DNA of 64,000 nucleotides, from NCBI GenBank assembly GCA_964584315.1, contig CAZOZO010000001.1, positions 84,225-148,224 of the forward strand. The letters are read 5' to 3'. Position 1 is the stretch's first letter. Every line of letters starts with the position of its first letter. The notes below the pieces were generated by a model, which worked only from the letters and a program-made list of their open reading frames with translations, did not search any database and was not told where the DNA came from. This document shows, one piece after another, positions 9,159 to 17,951 of this stretch. The translations under genes were made by a program, and so were the position numbers. The DNA is from CAXXOK01 sp964584315 (GTDB taxonomy: Bacteria > Bacillota > Clostridia > Christensenellales > Aristaeellaceae).

Positions 9159-10093
9159 ATCGTAACCTCATCCAGCGGTTTGCCCGCTTCAATCAAATGG
9201 CCGCGCATGTATGCGCGCGCCTCCAGGCGTTTGGCGTTTGGGGCTTGCACCTGCAAAAGCTCCAGCGCGCCGTCGAGTGTGGATATCACCAGCCCGTGCT
9301 TCTGATCCGCGTGGAGCACGAGGCCGGGCCTGTCCGCTTTGGCGGGGTGTTCCGCCGCCTGCCATACCTTGAGCGCGCCGTTGGCAGCCTGCGCATAGGC
9401 GCAGGGCCATGGATCCATCGCACGCACGCGCAGCAGGCACTGCCGGGTGGTCTCGGCAAAGTGGAGCTCGCCCATTTCCTTGGTCAGCTTGGGGTCGTAG
9501 GTCATGGCGGTCTCGTCCTGCTTTTCGCGGGGGCAATCGCCCGCGGCAAGGCGCCGGATGGTTTCCAGCAACAGGTTTGCCCCCAGATCGGCTAGCCGCG
9601 CGGTGAGGGTGCCCGCCGTATCGGCCTCGGTGATAGGTGTCGAGGCGCGCAGCAACATGTCGCCCGTGTCGATGCCCTTGTCTGTCAGCATGGTGGTAAC
9701 GCCCGTGACTGTATCGCCGGTCAGGATGGCCCACTGGATGGGCGCGGAGCCACGGTGGCGCGGCAGCAGCGAGGCGTGCACGTTCACGGTGCCCATCTTG
9801 GGCACGTCGAGCACTTCCTGGCTCAATATCTGCCCGAAAGCCGCGGTCACGCACAGGTCGGGCGCGAGCGAGATCAAGTCTTCAAGGCCATCCTTGCGGA
9901 TCTTGAGCGGCTGATATACAGGGATGCCTTGCGCAAGCGCAAGCTCTTTGACGGGGCTCATCTGCACCTTGCCGCCACGCCCCTTGGGGCGATCCGGCTG
10001 GGTGAACACGCCTGCGACCTCATACCCGGCCTCGAACAGCGCTCGAAGCGAGGGGACGGCAAAGTCCGGCGTGCCCATGAAAACGATCCTCAA
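9155..10093 (-). CDS. fmt: Methionyl-tRNA formyltransferase
   Basis: This 312-residue enzyme formylates initiator Met-tRNA using 10-formyltetrahydrofolate. The N-terminus MRIVFMGTPDFAVPSL, the folate and catalytic signature HASLLPRHRGSAPIQWAI, and the DKGIDTGD stretch are all standard. The C-terminal OB-like domain (from about 205) is complete. The start is a TTG that overlaps the TGA stop of def, so def and fmt are coupled. Their adjacency is functionally sensible: the formyl group added here is removed later by the deformylase encoded just upstream. Confidence 0.97.
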   Translation of the reverse strand: MRIVFMGTPDFAVPSLRALFEAGYEVAGVFTQPDRPKGRGGKVQMSPVKELALAQGIPVYQPLKIRKDGLEDLISLAPDLCVTAAFGQILSQEVLDVPKMGTVNVHASLLPRHRGSAPIQWAILTGDTVTGVTTMLTDKGIDTGDMLLRASTPITEADTAGTLTARLADLGANLLLETIRRLAAGDCPREKQDETAMTYDPKLTKEMGELHFAETTRQCLLRVRAMDPWPCAYAQAANGALKVWQAAEHPAKADRPGLVLHADQKHGLVISTLDGALELLQVQAPNAKRLEARAYMRGHLIEAGKPLDEVTI

Positions 10094-10620
10094 AGGCAGG
10101 CCTCCTCTTCGGGCCTGGCTTCCGGCCCGGCGTCAGGCTCCTCCGCGCCGTCATCCGCCTGTTCATCCTCCTGGAATATCTCGTGCTCCATGATATCCAG
10201 GTACAGCACGCCGTCCAGGTGGTCGATCTCATGGCACAGCGCGCGGGCCAGAAAGCCCTCGCCGACCACTTCGATCGGGTCGCCCTTGGCATTCTGCGCC
10301 TTGACGACCACTACCATTGGGCGCTTGACAACGCCCGCGCGACCGGGCACGCTCAGGCAGCCCTCGGGGCCTTCCTGCTCGCCCTCGGCGCTGACGATGA
10401 CCGGGTTCACCAGCTCGTAAAGCTGGTCGCCCACGTCCACGACGCATACGCGCTTGAGGATGCCCACCTGCGGGGCGGCTAGCCCCGCACCGTCATTTTT
10501 GTACATGGTCTCGGACATGTCCTTGAGCAGCATCTTGAGGCGAAGGTCAAACTTCTCCACCGGTTTGCAATGTTTACGGAGCTTCTCGTCTCCGACTTCG
10601 ACGATCGTACGGGTCGCCAT
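10090..10620 (-). CDS. def: Peptide deformylase
   Basis: This 176-residue metalloenzyme removes the N-formyl group from new proteins. All three family motifs are present: GAGLAAPQVG, PEGCLSVPG (metal Cys) and CHEIDHLDGVL (the two metal His residues and the catalytic Glu). The ATG at 10620 is chosen because AAGGAG lies 8 bases before it. A GTG three codons earlier lies within that ribosome site and is unlikely. The C-terminus has an acidic tail of about 25 residues (EDEQADDGAEEPDAG) not needed for catalysis. It is followed directly by fmt. Confidence 0.97.
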   Translation of the reverse strand: MATRTIVEVGDEKLRKHCKPVEKFDLRLKMLLKDMSETMYKNDGAGLAAPQVGILKRVCVVDVGDQLYELVNPVIVSAEGEQEGPEGCLSVPGRAGVVKRPMVVVVKAQNAKGDPIEVVGEGFLARALCHEIDHLDGVLYLDIMEHEIFQEDEQADDGAEEPDAGPEARPEEEACL

Positions 10621-10646
10621 GTGTTTCACTCCTTGCGTAGGTTCAA

Positions 10647-12887
10647 TTATAACAGGGTGGCGGGGTTTACCTCCGCGTAGATCTGGCAGCCCGGGTCGCT
10701 CACCTGCGCAAGCTCGCCCAGCAGCGCCAAAACGGGTTGCGCGTCGATGTGTTCAAACAACTTGAGCAGTACGTGGTAGCGGTACTTGCCCCGGATGCGG
10801 GCCACGGGGGCCGCGTCGCCGCGCAGCATCAGCACGCGGCGCTTTTGCGCGGGGTGCGCCGCAAGGTAGCTCTCGAGCGTGCCGAGCAGACGGTCGTTCA
10901 TCTCCTGCGCGGCGGGTTCGCTATCGCTTTCCACCAGCAGGCGGGCGATCATCGTAAAGGGGGGGTAGAGCCCCACGCGTCTGCGGTCGAACTCCTGCGT
11001 GAAAAACGAGCGGTAGTCCTGCGCGGCGGCGGCTACGATCACGGGATGCTCCGGCTGATAGGTCTGCACCACGACTTCGCCTGTCTCGCCCGCGCGACCC
11101 GCACGGCCAGCCACCTGCGTGACCAGCTGGAAGGTGCGCTCCTGCGCGCGGTAGTCCGGCAAGTTCAGGGTCGAATCGGCCGCGACCACGCCCACCAGCG
11201 TTACATTGGGGAAATCCAGCCCTTTGGCGATCATCTGCGTACCGATGAGCGCCTGCGCCTTGCCCTCGCGAAAAGCGGTGAGCAGCCGGTAATGCGCGTC
11301 GCGTTTCTGCGTGGTGTCGATATCCATGCGGATGGTCGCCACACCCGGGTACAGGCGGTGGAGCTCCTCCTCTACCTTTTGGGTGCCCGCGCCAAAGTAA
11401 CGGATGTAGCTGCTGCCGCAGGCGGGGCAGGTCTTGGGCGGCGCCTGCGCCGTGCCGCAGAAGTGGCAACGCAGCTCGGCGGTATCCTCCCCGCCCGGCT
11501 GGTGCAGCGTCATGCTCACGTCGCACTTGTCGCACTTGACCACATAGCCGCAGCTGCGGCAGCTTACAAAGGTGTTGTAGCCGCGGCGGTTCAAAAACAG
11601 CATGGCCTGCTGCCCTCGCCCAAAGCAGGCGGCCAGCCGCTGCTGCAAATGCTGGCTGAAGATGGAGCGGTTGCCCGAGGCGAGCTCGCGGCGCATATCC
11701 ACGACGGTCACCTCCGGCAGGGGGCGGCCGTTCACGCGCGTGGGCATCTCCACAAGCGTATAATCACCACGCTTTGCCATAGCGAAACTCAAAATGCTGG
11801 GCGTGGCGCTACTCAGAAGCAGTGTGGCCCCCTCGCGGGCACAGCGGGCCATGGCTACGCGGCGCGCATCGTAGCGGGGGTGGCGGTCGCTCAGGTAGGT
11901 CTGCTCGTGCTCCTCGTCGATCACGATCAAGCCCAGGTTCTCAATCGGCGCAAACACCGCCGAGCGCGCGCCCACCACCACGCGGGCATCGCCCAGGCGG
12001 ATGCGTCGCCACTCATCGCAGCGTTCGCCGTCGGTCAACCGGCTGTGCAGTACGGCGGTGCGGGGGCCGAACCGCTCGCGAAACCACCCGACCATCTGTG
12101 GCGTGAGGGCGATCTCCGGCACGAGGATGATGGCTGCCTTGCCCATTTCCAGCGCGCGTTTGGCCAGTGCGAGGTACACCTCGGTCTTGCCGCTGCCTGT
12201 GACCCCATGCAGGAGAAACGAGCCCTTGCTGGCCTCCAGTGCGGGCAGCATGATTTGGAGGGCGGCGCGCTGTTCGGCGGTAGGTTCCGGCGCAGCGCTT
12301 GTCTCGGCGACCATATCGCCATAGGGCAGGCGAAAGACCACGCGCGTAGTCAGCCGCACAAGGCCAGCCTCCGCAAGCTTCTTGAGCGCGTCCTGCGGCG
12401 CGGCGACCAGCGCCGCAAGCTCGGCCACAGGGTGCGGTTCACCGTCGGCCAGCATCCGCAGCAGTGTGGCGCGCTTGGGCGCGCGTGTCTGCGTGGTAGC
12501 GGCGGCCAGCGCGTCGATGCTTTCGCATAGCTGTGCGACTGGCTCCTGCTTTGCCTGCACACGACCCGTGCGCATGGCGGCGGGCAGCATGAGGCGCAGG
12601 GTTTCGGCCAGCGGGCAGTGGTTCTCGGTGGCCAGCTCCCGCGCCAGCGCCATCAGCGGCGGCAGCACGGCGGCATAGCTGTCCAGCGTGCGGGTGATGG
12701 CTTTCAGGCGCTCGGGCGGCACGTCGCTGGTATCCGTCAGTTCGGCCACAACGCCGTCCACCTGCCGCCGCCCAAGCGGCACACTTACCCGAGTCCCCAC
12801 CGAAACGGCCATGCCGGGCGGTATCAGGTAGGAGAAAGGCTTTGCGACGTTCTCGTGCACCACGTCGACCACGACCTGCGCGATCAA
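10647..12887 (-). CDS. priA: Primosomal replication-restart helicase PriA
   Basis: This 746-residue DNA helicase reloads the replisome at stalled forks. An N-terminal DNA-binding domain is followed by the helicase core with Walker A GVTGSGKTEVYLAL, the Walker B box VIDEEHEQTY, and helicase motif GRAGRAG. A zinc-binding insert has paired cysteines (CRSCGYVVKCDKC, CHFCG, CPACGSSY). The start is a TTG with AAAGGAGGG just before it. It is the first gene of the minus-strand operon running through def, fmt, rsmB, rlmN, prpC, prkC, rsgA and rpe. About 24 bases separate it from dacF upstream, so transcription may begin at the dacF promoter. Confidence 0.96.
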   Translation of the reverse strand: MIAQVVVDVVHENVAKPFSYLIPPGMAVSVGTRVSVPLGRRQVDGVVAELTDTSDVPPERLKAITRTLDSYAAVLPPLMALARELATENHCPLAETLRLMLPAAMRTGRVQAKQEPVAQLCESIDALAAATTQTRAPKRATLLRMLADGEPHPVAELAALVAAPQDALKKLAEAGLVRLTTRVVFRLPYGDMVAETSAAPEPTAEQRAALQIMLPALEASKGSFLLHGVTGSGKTEVYLALAKRALEMGKAAIILVPEIALTPQMVGWFRERFGPRTAVLHSRLTDGERCDEWRRIRLGDARVVVGARSAVFAPIENLGLIVIDEEHEQTYLSDRHPRYDARRVAMARCAREGATLLLSSATPSILSFAMAKRGDYTLVEMPTRVNGRPLPEVTVVDMRRELASGNRSIFSQHLQQRLAACFGRGQQAMLFLNRRGYNTFVSCRSCGYVVKCDKCDVSMTLHQPGGEDTAELRCHFCGTAQAPPKTCPACGSSYIRYFGAGTQKVEEELHRLYPGVATIRMDIDTTQKRDAHYRLLTAFREGKAQALIGTQMIAKGLDFPNVTLVGVVAADSTLNLPDYRAQERTFQLVTQVAGRAGRAGETGEVVVQTYQPEHPVIVAAAAQDYRSFFTQEFDRRRVGLYPPFTMIARLLVESDSEPAAQEMNDRLLGTLESYLAAHPAQKRRVLMLRGDAAPVARIRGKYRYHVLLKLFEHIDAQPVLALLGELAQVSDPGCQIYAEVNPATLL

Positions 12888-12914
12888 GCACTCCCTCCTT
12901 TACGATGTAGCGGC

Positions 12915-14411
12915 TCAGCGGAAATAGCGGTTGCCCGGCCTGGGTACGCGGCTCTTCTTGCCGCCGCGCCCGCCGCCGCGGTGGAACAGCCGCATCAGCA
13001 GCCGCACCAGCACGTACAGCGCCGCAAGCGGGCCAAGGATCAGGCCCAGCAGCTCCGGCGACAGGGGCGGGAAGGGGTTGGGATCGGCGTAGGTGGCGGC
13101 CTCGATCTCCTCAATGGAGAGCGGGGCATTTTCACGCCGCGCGATGGAGCGGGAGGCCACCAGCTCATAGACGATGGCACTGCCGCCGTCGGACGGGTAG
13201 TACGTCATGGTGCCGAACACCTCGCCCTGCGTGACGGGTGTGGCAAAGTTCTGGCGGGAATATTCGATCAGCACTGCTTGCTTGAGGTTGCGGGCCAGTG
13301 ACTCCACCTCGGTCTTGGTGGCCACGACGCTCACGGTGCGCGTGTCCGGCATGGGCTGGATGTCCAGCTGCAGGCGGCCGATATCCTCGTCGTCCATGGA
13401 GTAGCCGGTGGTCTCGACCACGGTGGGGTTCATCTGGTAAAGGTCTACCGGCGTCACGCTCACAAACTGCGAGAAGCCGTATTCCATCAGCTTTTTGGAG
13501 TCCATCCAGCGGCCGTTGCGCGAGGTGTAGAACACCACCGAGATCAGGCTTACGCCGTCCTTCTCCGCGGCACCCACATAACAGTAGCCCGCGCGGGCAT
13601 GGTAGCCGGTCTTGATACCGGTGGCCATCGGGTAGTAGTAGGTGTTCTCCTCATTGGGGTTCAGCCAGTTGTCGCTGTTGCCCATGATAACGCGCGACCG
13701 CTGCAAATTACTGCGCGGCAGCTTGTAGGAAAAGGTTTTGACGATGTTGCGGAACGTCTCGTTCTGCATGGCGGCGCGGGCGATTTTGGCCATATCGCGC
13801 GCGGTGGTGTAGTGCGTGTCGTCGTGCAGGCCGTTGGCATTGGCGAAGTGCGTGTTGGTGCAGCCGAGGGTTTGGGCGGTCTGGTTCATCAGATCCACAA
13901 ACGCGCCGATGCTGCCGGAGATGGTCTCCGCGATCAGGTTGGCGCCCTCGTTGCCGGAGCGCACCATCGTCGCATACAGAAGATCCTGAAAGTTGATGGT
14001 CTCGCCCACCGAGAGGGGGATGGTGGAGCTGTCGCTGGGGATGTTTGCGGCCACGCTGTCCATGGTGACGGTCGCAGTCATGTCGCCCAGCTGAAGGCCC
14101 AGCATCGTGGTCATGATCTTGGTGGTCGAGGCGGGAAACATCATCTCGTCCGCGTTCTTTTCGAAGATCACCTCACCGGTGGTGGCCTCGATCAAAATGG
14201 CGGACTTGGCGTATAGCTGATCTGCTACAAGCACGTCGGGCTTGGCGGGGTCGTATTCCGGCGCGTCGGAGGGGAGCTGCGGGGCGATGTATTTGATCTC
14301 CGGCTCGGCGTTTACATCCTCGGCGTGCGCGGCGGGCGGCGCGGGGATCAGCGCCAAAAGCACGATGGCGGCGGCGAAAGCGGCCAGCCAGCGCACAGAA
14401 GCCTTCCTCAA
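12915..14411 (-). CDS. D-alanyl-D-alanine carboxypeptidase (DacF-like, PBP5 family)
   Basis: This secreted and C-terminally anchored enzyme trims the terminal D-Ala of peptidoglycan stems. The active-site motifs are SxxK in PASTTKIMT, SxN in RSGNEGANL, and KTG in GIKTGYHARAGYC. A C-terminal beta domain is followed by one membrane segment (LLGLILGPLAALYVLV) and a basic tail. I chose the TTG at 14411 (498 residues) because GGGAGG lies 7 bases before it, giving a classic signal peptide MRKASVRWLAAFAAAIV ending AAHA. The longer GTG start at 14441 lies almost on the expected transcript start. DacF itself is sporulation-linked in Bacillus, which cannot be inferred here. Confidence 0.92.
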   Translation of the reverse strand: MRKASVRWLAAFAAAIVLLALIPAPPAAHAEDVNAEPEIKYIAPQLPSDAPEYDPAKPDVLVADQLYAKSAILIEATTGEVIFEKNADEMMFPASTTKIMTTMLGLQLGDMTATVTMDSVAANIPSDSSTIPLSVGETINFQDLLYATMVRSGNEGANLIAETISGSIGAFVDLMNQTAQTLGCTNTHFANANGLHDDTHYTTARDMAKIARAAMQNETFRNIVKTFSYKLPRSNLQRSRVIMGNSDNWLNPNEENTYYYPMATGIKTGYHARAGYCYVGAAEKDGVSLISVVFYTSRNGRWMDSKKLMEYGFSQFVSVTPVDLYQMNPTVVETTGYSMDDEDIGRLQLDIQPMPDTRTVSVVATKTEVESLARNLKQAVLIEYSRQNFATPVTQGEVFGTMTYYPSDGGSAIVYELVASRSIARRENAPLSIEEIEAATYADPNPFPPLSPELLGLILGPLAALYVLVRLLMRLFHRGGGRGGKKSRVPRPGNRYFR

Positions 14412-14449
14412 ACCGCCACCTCCCAGTCGAAGTTGTTTCACAACTGTTT

Positions 14450-14479
14450 ATTATAGCGCGCGCGGCGGATTTTGTCCAA
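14450..14479 (-). promoter_or_regulatory. Probable promoter of dacF, its -35 inside a hairpin
   Basis: On the minus strand, TTGGAC (14474-14479) and TATAAT (14450-14455) are 18 bases apart. The predicted start, near 14443, would give a leader of about 32 bases to the TTG start at 14411, carrying GGGAGG. The -35 falls inside the loop of the hairpin at 14460-14489. Confidence 0.6.
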
Positions 14480-14489
14480 TCCGCCGCGC
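14460..14489 (-). terminator. Perfect 12-bp hairpin after the MATE gene
   Basis: GCGCGGCGGATT and its exact complement flank a 6-base loop, 8 bases beyond the MATE stop codon. No T run follows, and the loop and 3' arm overlap the dacF promoter. It may be a weak terminator or a structure that blocks read-through into dacF. Confidence 0.45.
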
Positions 14490-14496
14490 ATGGTGT

Positions 14497-15888
14497 TTAT
14501 GGCCTGGTGAGCGTCAGGTTTCGCACCCAGGTTCCCTTGCGCAGCACGCGCAGGGCCAGCACGATCTTCGCGTTCATGAGCGTTTGCACGATCAGCACCG
14601 CCAGCAGCATGGAGATTTTGCCGGGCATTAGCAGCGCCATCAGGATGCAGACCGGCACGGGCACGGCCCACATGAAGCCGCTGTCCAGCAGCGAGGCGTT
14701 GCGCGTGTCGCCGCCCGCTCGAAGAACGAAGAAGCAGAACGCATACAGGAAGTTGACGGGCGCAAACAGCGCCATCACACAGCTGATGCGGGTGGCCAAC
14801 CCTTTCATGTCGACGCTCAGGTTGTAGAGGTTGGGCAGGATCAGCGCCAGAATGCAGCAAAGCGCCATACTCACCAGCCCGATGATAAATGTGAGCGTGA
14901 ACAACTTTTTACAATGGTCACGCGCCTTGTCCAGCTCGCCCGCGCCCAGCGCCGTGCCAATCAGCACCGATATGGCGGAAGAGCTGCCCATGATGATGAC
15001 CGAGGATACCTGCATGCACAGCTCCGCGATGGCCAGCGCGGGCAAGGCCGATTCATCCAACCGCGCATAGCACCAGAAGAAGATGTTCAGGCCGAAGCTG
15101 TACAAAAGCTCGTTAATGATCAGCGGCATCGCCTTGCCTGCGAGCTGTTTGCGCACGCTGCGGTCCAGCCGCAGGCACGCGCCGGGTTCGAAGCTGAAGT
15201 ACATGCGGCCCCGGAGCATCAGCACGACATAGAAGCTCATCTCAAACAGGCGCGCGATCAGCGTTCCGTAGGCCGCGCCCGCAACACCCAGGCGGGGCAT
15301 GCCAAAGTTGCCAAAGATGAGCGCATAATTGCACAGCGCGTTCACGCCCATGCTGGCGAGGCTCACCATCATGCTGGCGCGGTTTTGCCCCAGCGAGCGC
15401 AGCGAGAACACGCACGCGCTGCTGATGGCCGCCGGAAAGTAGCTGAAGCTGATCACGCGCATGTAGCTCACGCCAAGCGCGATGGTCTGTGGGTCGGTCA
15501 CGTAGATGCGCATGATGGCTTCCGGCACGCCAAAGAGGAGAGCGAAAAACACCGCTGCGTTGAGCACCGCCAGCGCCATCTGCGTCCAAAAAATGCCCAT
15601 GCATGACTTGCGGTCGCGCGCGCCATAATACTGGCTGATGAGTAGGCCGCCAGCGCCCGCCAGACCGAAGATAAAGCCGTTGAAGATCATCACCGGCCGA
15701 TTGGCGACGGTCACGGCGCTCATGGCGAGGCCCTGCACATCCAGCGCCCCCACCATCAGGTTGTCGATAACGTTGAACAGGTTGTTAACAAGCTGCTGCA
15801 CCGTCACGGGCAGCATGACGGCCAACGCCCCCTTGTAATAGCTCTTTGTGCCGAGGTAGGGGCCGATGGCCGTTCGCAGGCGCTGCAT
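14497..15888 (-). CDS. MATE-family multidrug/Na+ antiporter
   Basis: This 463-residue integral membrane protein has about 12 hydrophobic segments. The N-terminal sequence (LPVTVQQLVNNLFNVIDNLM) and the internal repeat (MPLIINELLYSFGLNIFFW) fit the two six-helix halves of the MATE fold. Such proteins export cationic drugs or metabolites in exchange for Na+ or H+. The ATG at 15888 is preferred over an in-frame one 90 bases upstream because AGAGGGGATCACCC precedes it. The longer form would add a 30-residue hydrophilic tail. It is alone under its own promoter. The substrate is unknown. Confidence 0.92.
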   Translation of the reverse strand: MQRLRTAIGPYLGTKSYYKGALAVMLPVTVQQLVNNLFNVIDNLMVGALDVQGLAMSAVTVANRPVMIFNGFIFGLAGAGGLLISQYYGARDRKSCMGIFWTQMALAVLNAAVFFALLFGVPEAIMRIYVTDPQTIALGVSYMRVISFSYFPAAISSACVFSLRSLGQNRASMMVSLASMGVNALCNYALIFGNFGMPRLGVAGAAYGTLIARLFEMSFYVVLMLRGRMYFSFEPGACLRLDRSVRKQLAGKAMPLIINELLYSFGLNIFFWCYARLDESALPALAIAELCMQVSSVIIMGSSSAISVLIGTALGAGELDKARDHCKKLFTLTFIIGLVSMALCCILALILPNLYNLSVDMKGLATRISCVMALFAPVNFLYAFCFFVLRAGGDTRNASLLDSGFMWAVPVPVCILMALLMPGKISMLLAVLIVQTLMNAKIVLALRVLRKGTWVRNLTLTRP

Positions 15889-15949
15889 GGGTGATCCCCT
15901 CTTTTCTGTTTCGGATGGCCGCGATTGCGTGCAAAAATTGCGGATATCC

Positions 15950-15978
15950 ATCATACCGTATCTGGGAGCGGTTGGCAA
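15950..15978 (-). promoter_or_regulatory. Promoter of the MATE gene
   Basis: On the minus strand, TTGCCA (15973-15978) and TATGAT (15950-15955) are 17 bases apart. The start would be about 55 bases before the chosen ATG at 15888, and this supports that shorter start. Confidence 0.65.
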
Positions 15979-16156
15979 CCGTTTTTGCTGGATACAATGG
16001 CTTGCGAGTATGCCGCAGGCAAGCGGGGGCGGGCGAAAGATGAGCAGACATGCCTGCCAGGGGCGGCTGCCCGGCGCCTCAAGGGGTGGCGCTTTTAAGG
16101 ATTATGTTGTACAATAAGGCATCAGCGGCCCCTCATGCGGGCGGACGGAGGGCATC

Positions 16157-17803
16157 ATGGCATATCAGGCGCTTTACCGGCAATGGCGACCGGCCAGCTT
16201 TGCGCAGGTGATCGGGCAGGAGGCGGTCGTCTCGACCCTGCGCAGGCAGGTGGAGACGGGGCGCATCGCACACGCCTACCTGTTTTGCGGTTGCCGCGGC
16301 ACGGGCAAAACGACCATCGCCAAGATCATGAGCCGCGCCGTTAATTGCAAAAACCCGAACCATGGCGACCCCTGCGGCGTGTGCGACCCTTGCCGCGCCA
16401 TATTGGCGGAAAGCACGCTGGATGTGCTGGAGCTGGACGCGGCAAGCAACAACAGCGTCGATAACGTGCGCGACCTGCTCGAGCAGGTGCGCTACCCCGC
16501 GCAGGTTGGCAAGTACAAGGTTTATATTATCGACGAGGTGCACATGCTGTCCTCGGCGGCTTTCAACGCACTGCTCAAAACGCTGGAGGAGCCGCCCGCG
16601 CATGTGGTGTTCATATTAGCGACCACCGAACCGCAAAAGATACCCGCGACCATTTTGAGTCGCGTGCAGCGGTTCGATTTCGGGCGTATCCCCGCGCCGC
16701 TGATTATCACCCGCATGGAAGAGGCGCTGGCGGGGATGCAGGCAAGCGCGGAGCCGGAAGCGCTGCAGATGGTGGCGCGTGCGGCGGAGGGCGCGATGCG
16801 CGACGCGTTCAGCATTTTGGACATGTGCGTGAGCGCCGCGCCGCAGGGCGTGGTGACTGCCGCCATCGCCCGCGAGGTGCTGGGCGCGAGCGACCGTGAG
16901 TTTCTGTTCCAGTTCAGCGAACGGCTGGCCGAGGGCGACGCGTCGGGCGTGCTGCGCGGCGTGGATACGCTGATGCGCGCGGGCCGAGAGCCGCAAGTCT
17001 TTTTAAAGGAAATGACCCGCCATATCCGTGCGCTTCTGACTGTGAAAGCCGTGACCGAGGACGCCGCAACCATCCTTGAGGTGACCGACGAGGACGAGCG
17101 TCGCTACCGCGCGCAGGCGGAACAATTTACAGCGGAGCGGCTGCTGCGCGTGATGGATGGGCTGATGCGCGCCGAAAGCGAGCTGCGCTACGCCGGCGCG
17201 CCGCGCGTGGGGCTGGAGGTGGCGATGCTCAAGGCCTGCGAGGGCCAAAAGGGCGAGGATACCTCCGCGCTGCTGGAGCGCCTCGCAGAACTGGAGGCGA
17301 GGCTCATCACCCTGACCGCCGCACTGGACAGCGGCAGGTACGCCACTGCGGATGCGCCGCGTCGCAAAGCGGAGACGTCCGTGACGGAGGGAAAGGCGGA
17401 TGCGCCCGCCGCGCCGAAGGCGCAGCCTAAAGCGCCGCCCACGGGCGAGCAGGAAATTTGGTCGCAGGCGCTTGCGCTGCTGGCCAAGACAGAGCCGCCG
17501 CTTTTTGGACTGATTAAGAAGGAACGCTTCATTGGCGCGAAGGGTAGCGTGTATCAGGTGTCGGTGGGCTTCGAACGCAAAGAGTTTTCATTGGCATACC
17601 TGAACAGACAAACCAGCCGCGACAGCGTTGGCAAAGCCTTGACTGAGGTAGCGTGCAAACCCCTCTCCTTTGAAGCCGTGCTGGACGGCGATGGCGGGCA
17701 GGGGAAGGAGAGCGACCTGCGGGATGAAAACATCCGCACGCTGGCGGATACCGTGGGGCGCGACCTGTTGCAGGTGGATGAGGGCGAAGCGGACAAACCG
17801 TGA
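16157..17803 (+). CDS. dnaX: DNA polymerase III gamma/tau subunit
   Basis: This 548-residue clamp-loader ATPase couples the clamp loader to the replicative polymerase. Domain I has Walker A GCRGTGKTTIAKIM, a four-cysteine zinc module (CKNPNHGDPCGVCDPC), Walker B DEVHMLSSAAFNALLK, and the sensor 1 region ILATTEPQKIPATILSR. Domain III ends near residue 360, and a shorter tau-like C-terminal region follows an Ala/Pro-rich linker. GGAGG precedes the ATG, and a TACAAT at 16110-16115 could be the -10. The usual Firmicute partners ybaB and recR do not follow; rsmA does, after a 148-base gap. I saw no clear slippery site for a programmed frameshift. Confidence 0.96.
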   Translation: MAYQALYRQWRPASFAQVIGQEAVVSTLRRQVETGRIAHAYLFCGCRGTGKTTIAKIMSRAVNCKNPNHGDPCGVCDPCRAILAESTLDVLELDAASNNSVDNVRDLLEQVRYPAQVGKYKVYIIDEVHMLSSAAFNALLKTLEEPPAHVVFILATTEPQKIPATILSRVQRFDFGRIPAPLIITRMEEALAGMQASAEPEALQMVARAAEGAMRDAFSILDMCVSAAPQGVVTAAIAREVLGASDREFLFQFSERLAEGDASGVLRGVDTLMRAGREPQVFLKEMTRHIRALLTVKAVTEDAATILEVTDEDERRYRAQAEQFTAERLLRVMDGLMRAESELRYAGAPRVGLEVAMLKACEGQKGEDTSALLERLAELEARLITLTAALDSGRYATADAPRRKAETSVTEGKADAPAAPKAQPKAPPTGEQEIWSQALALLAKTEPPLFGLIKKERFIGAKGSVYQVSVGFERKEFSLAYLNRQTSRDSVGKALTEVACKPLSFEAVLDGDGGQGKESDLRDENIRTLADTVGRDLLQVDEGEADKP

Positions 17804-17951
17804 CGCACGGAGTATCCTTGACTATACGGGCACCGGCAAGCTGCGGGTGTCGCGCTCAAAGGGACGGCAGCACGTTTTGACCAAATGGTTGCAATCAGAA
17901 CAGACATAACGCGTGGCGCGCCGCAGGCCGCCCATGCAGGCGGAGGGTACC

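Noticed and set aside
6558..9305. A 915-codon plus-strand frame opposite rsmB, and a 383-codon minus-strand frame within the repeats
   Set aside because: Both owe their length to the stop-free 33-bp repeat and high GC. The residue composition is unlike a protein, there is no ribosome site, and RsmB domains are on the other frame.
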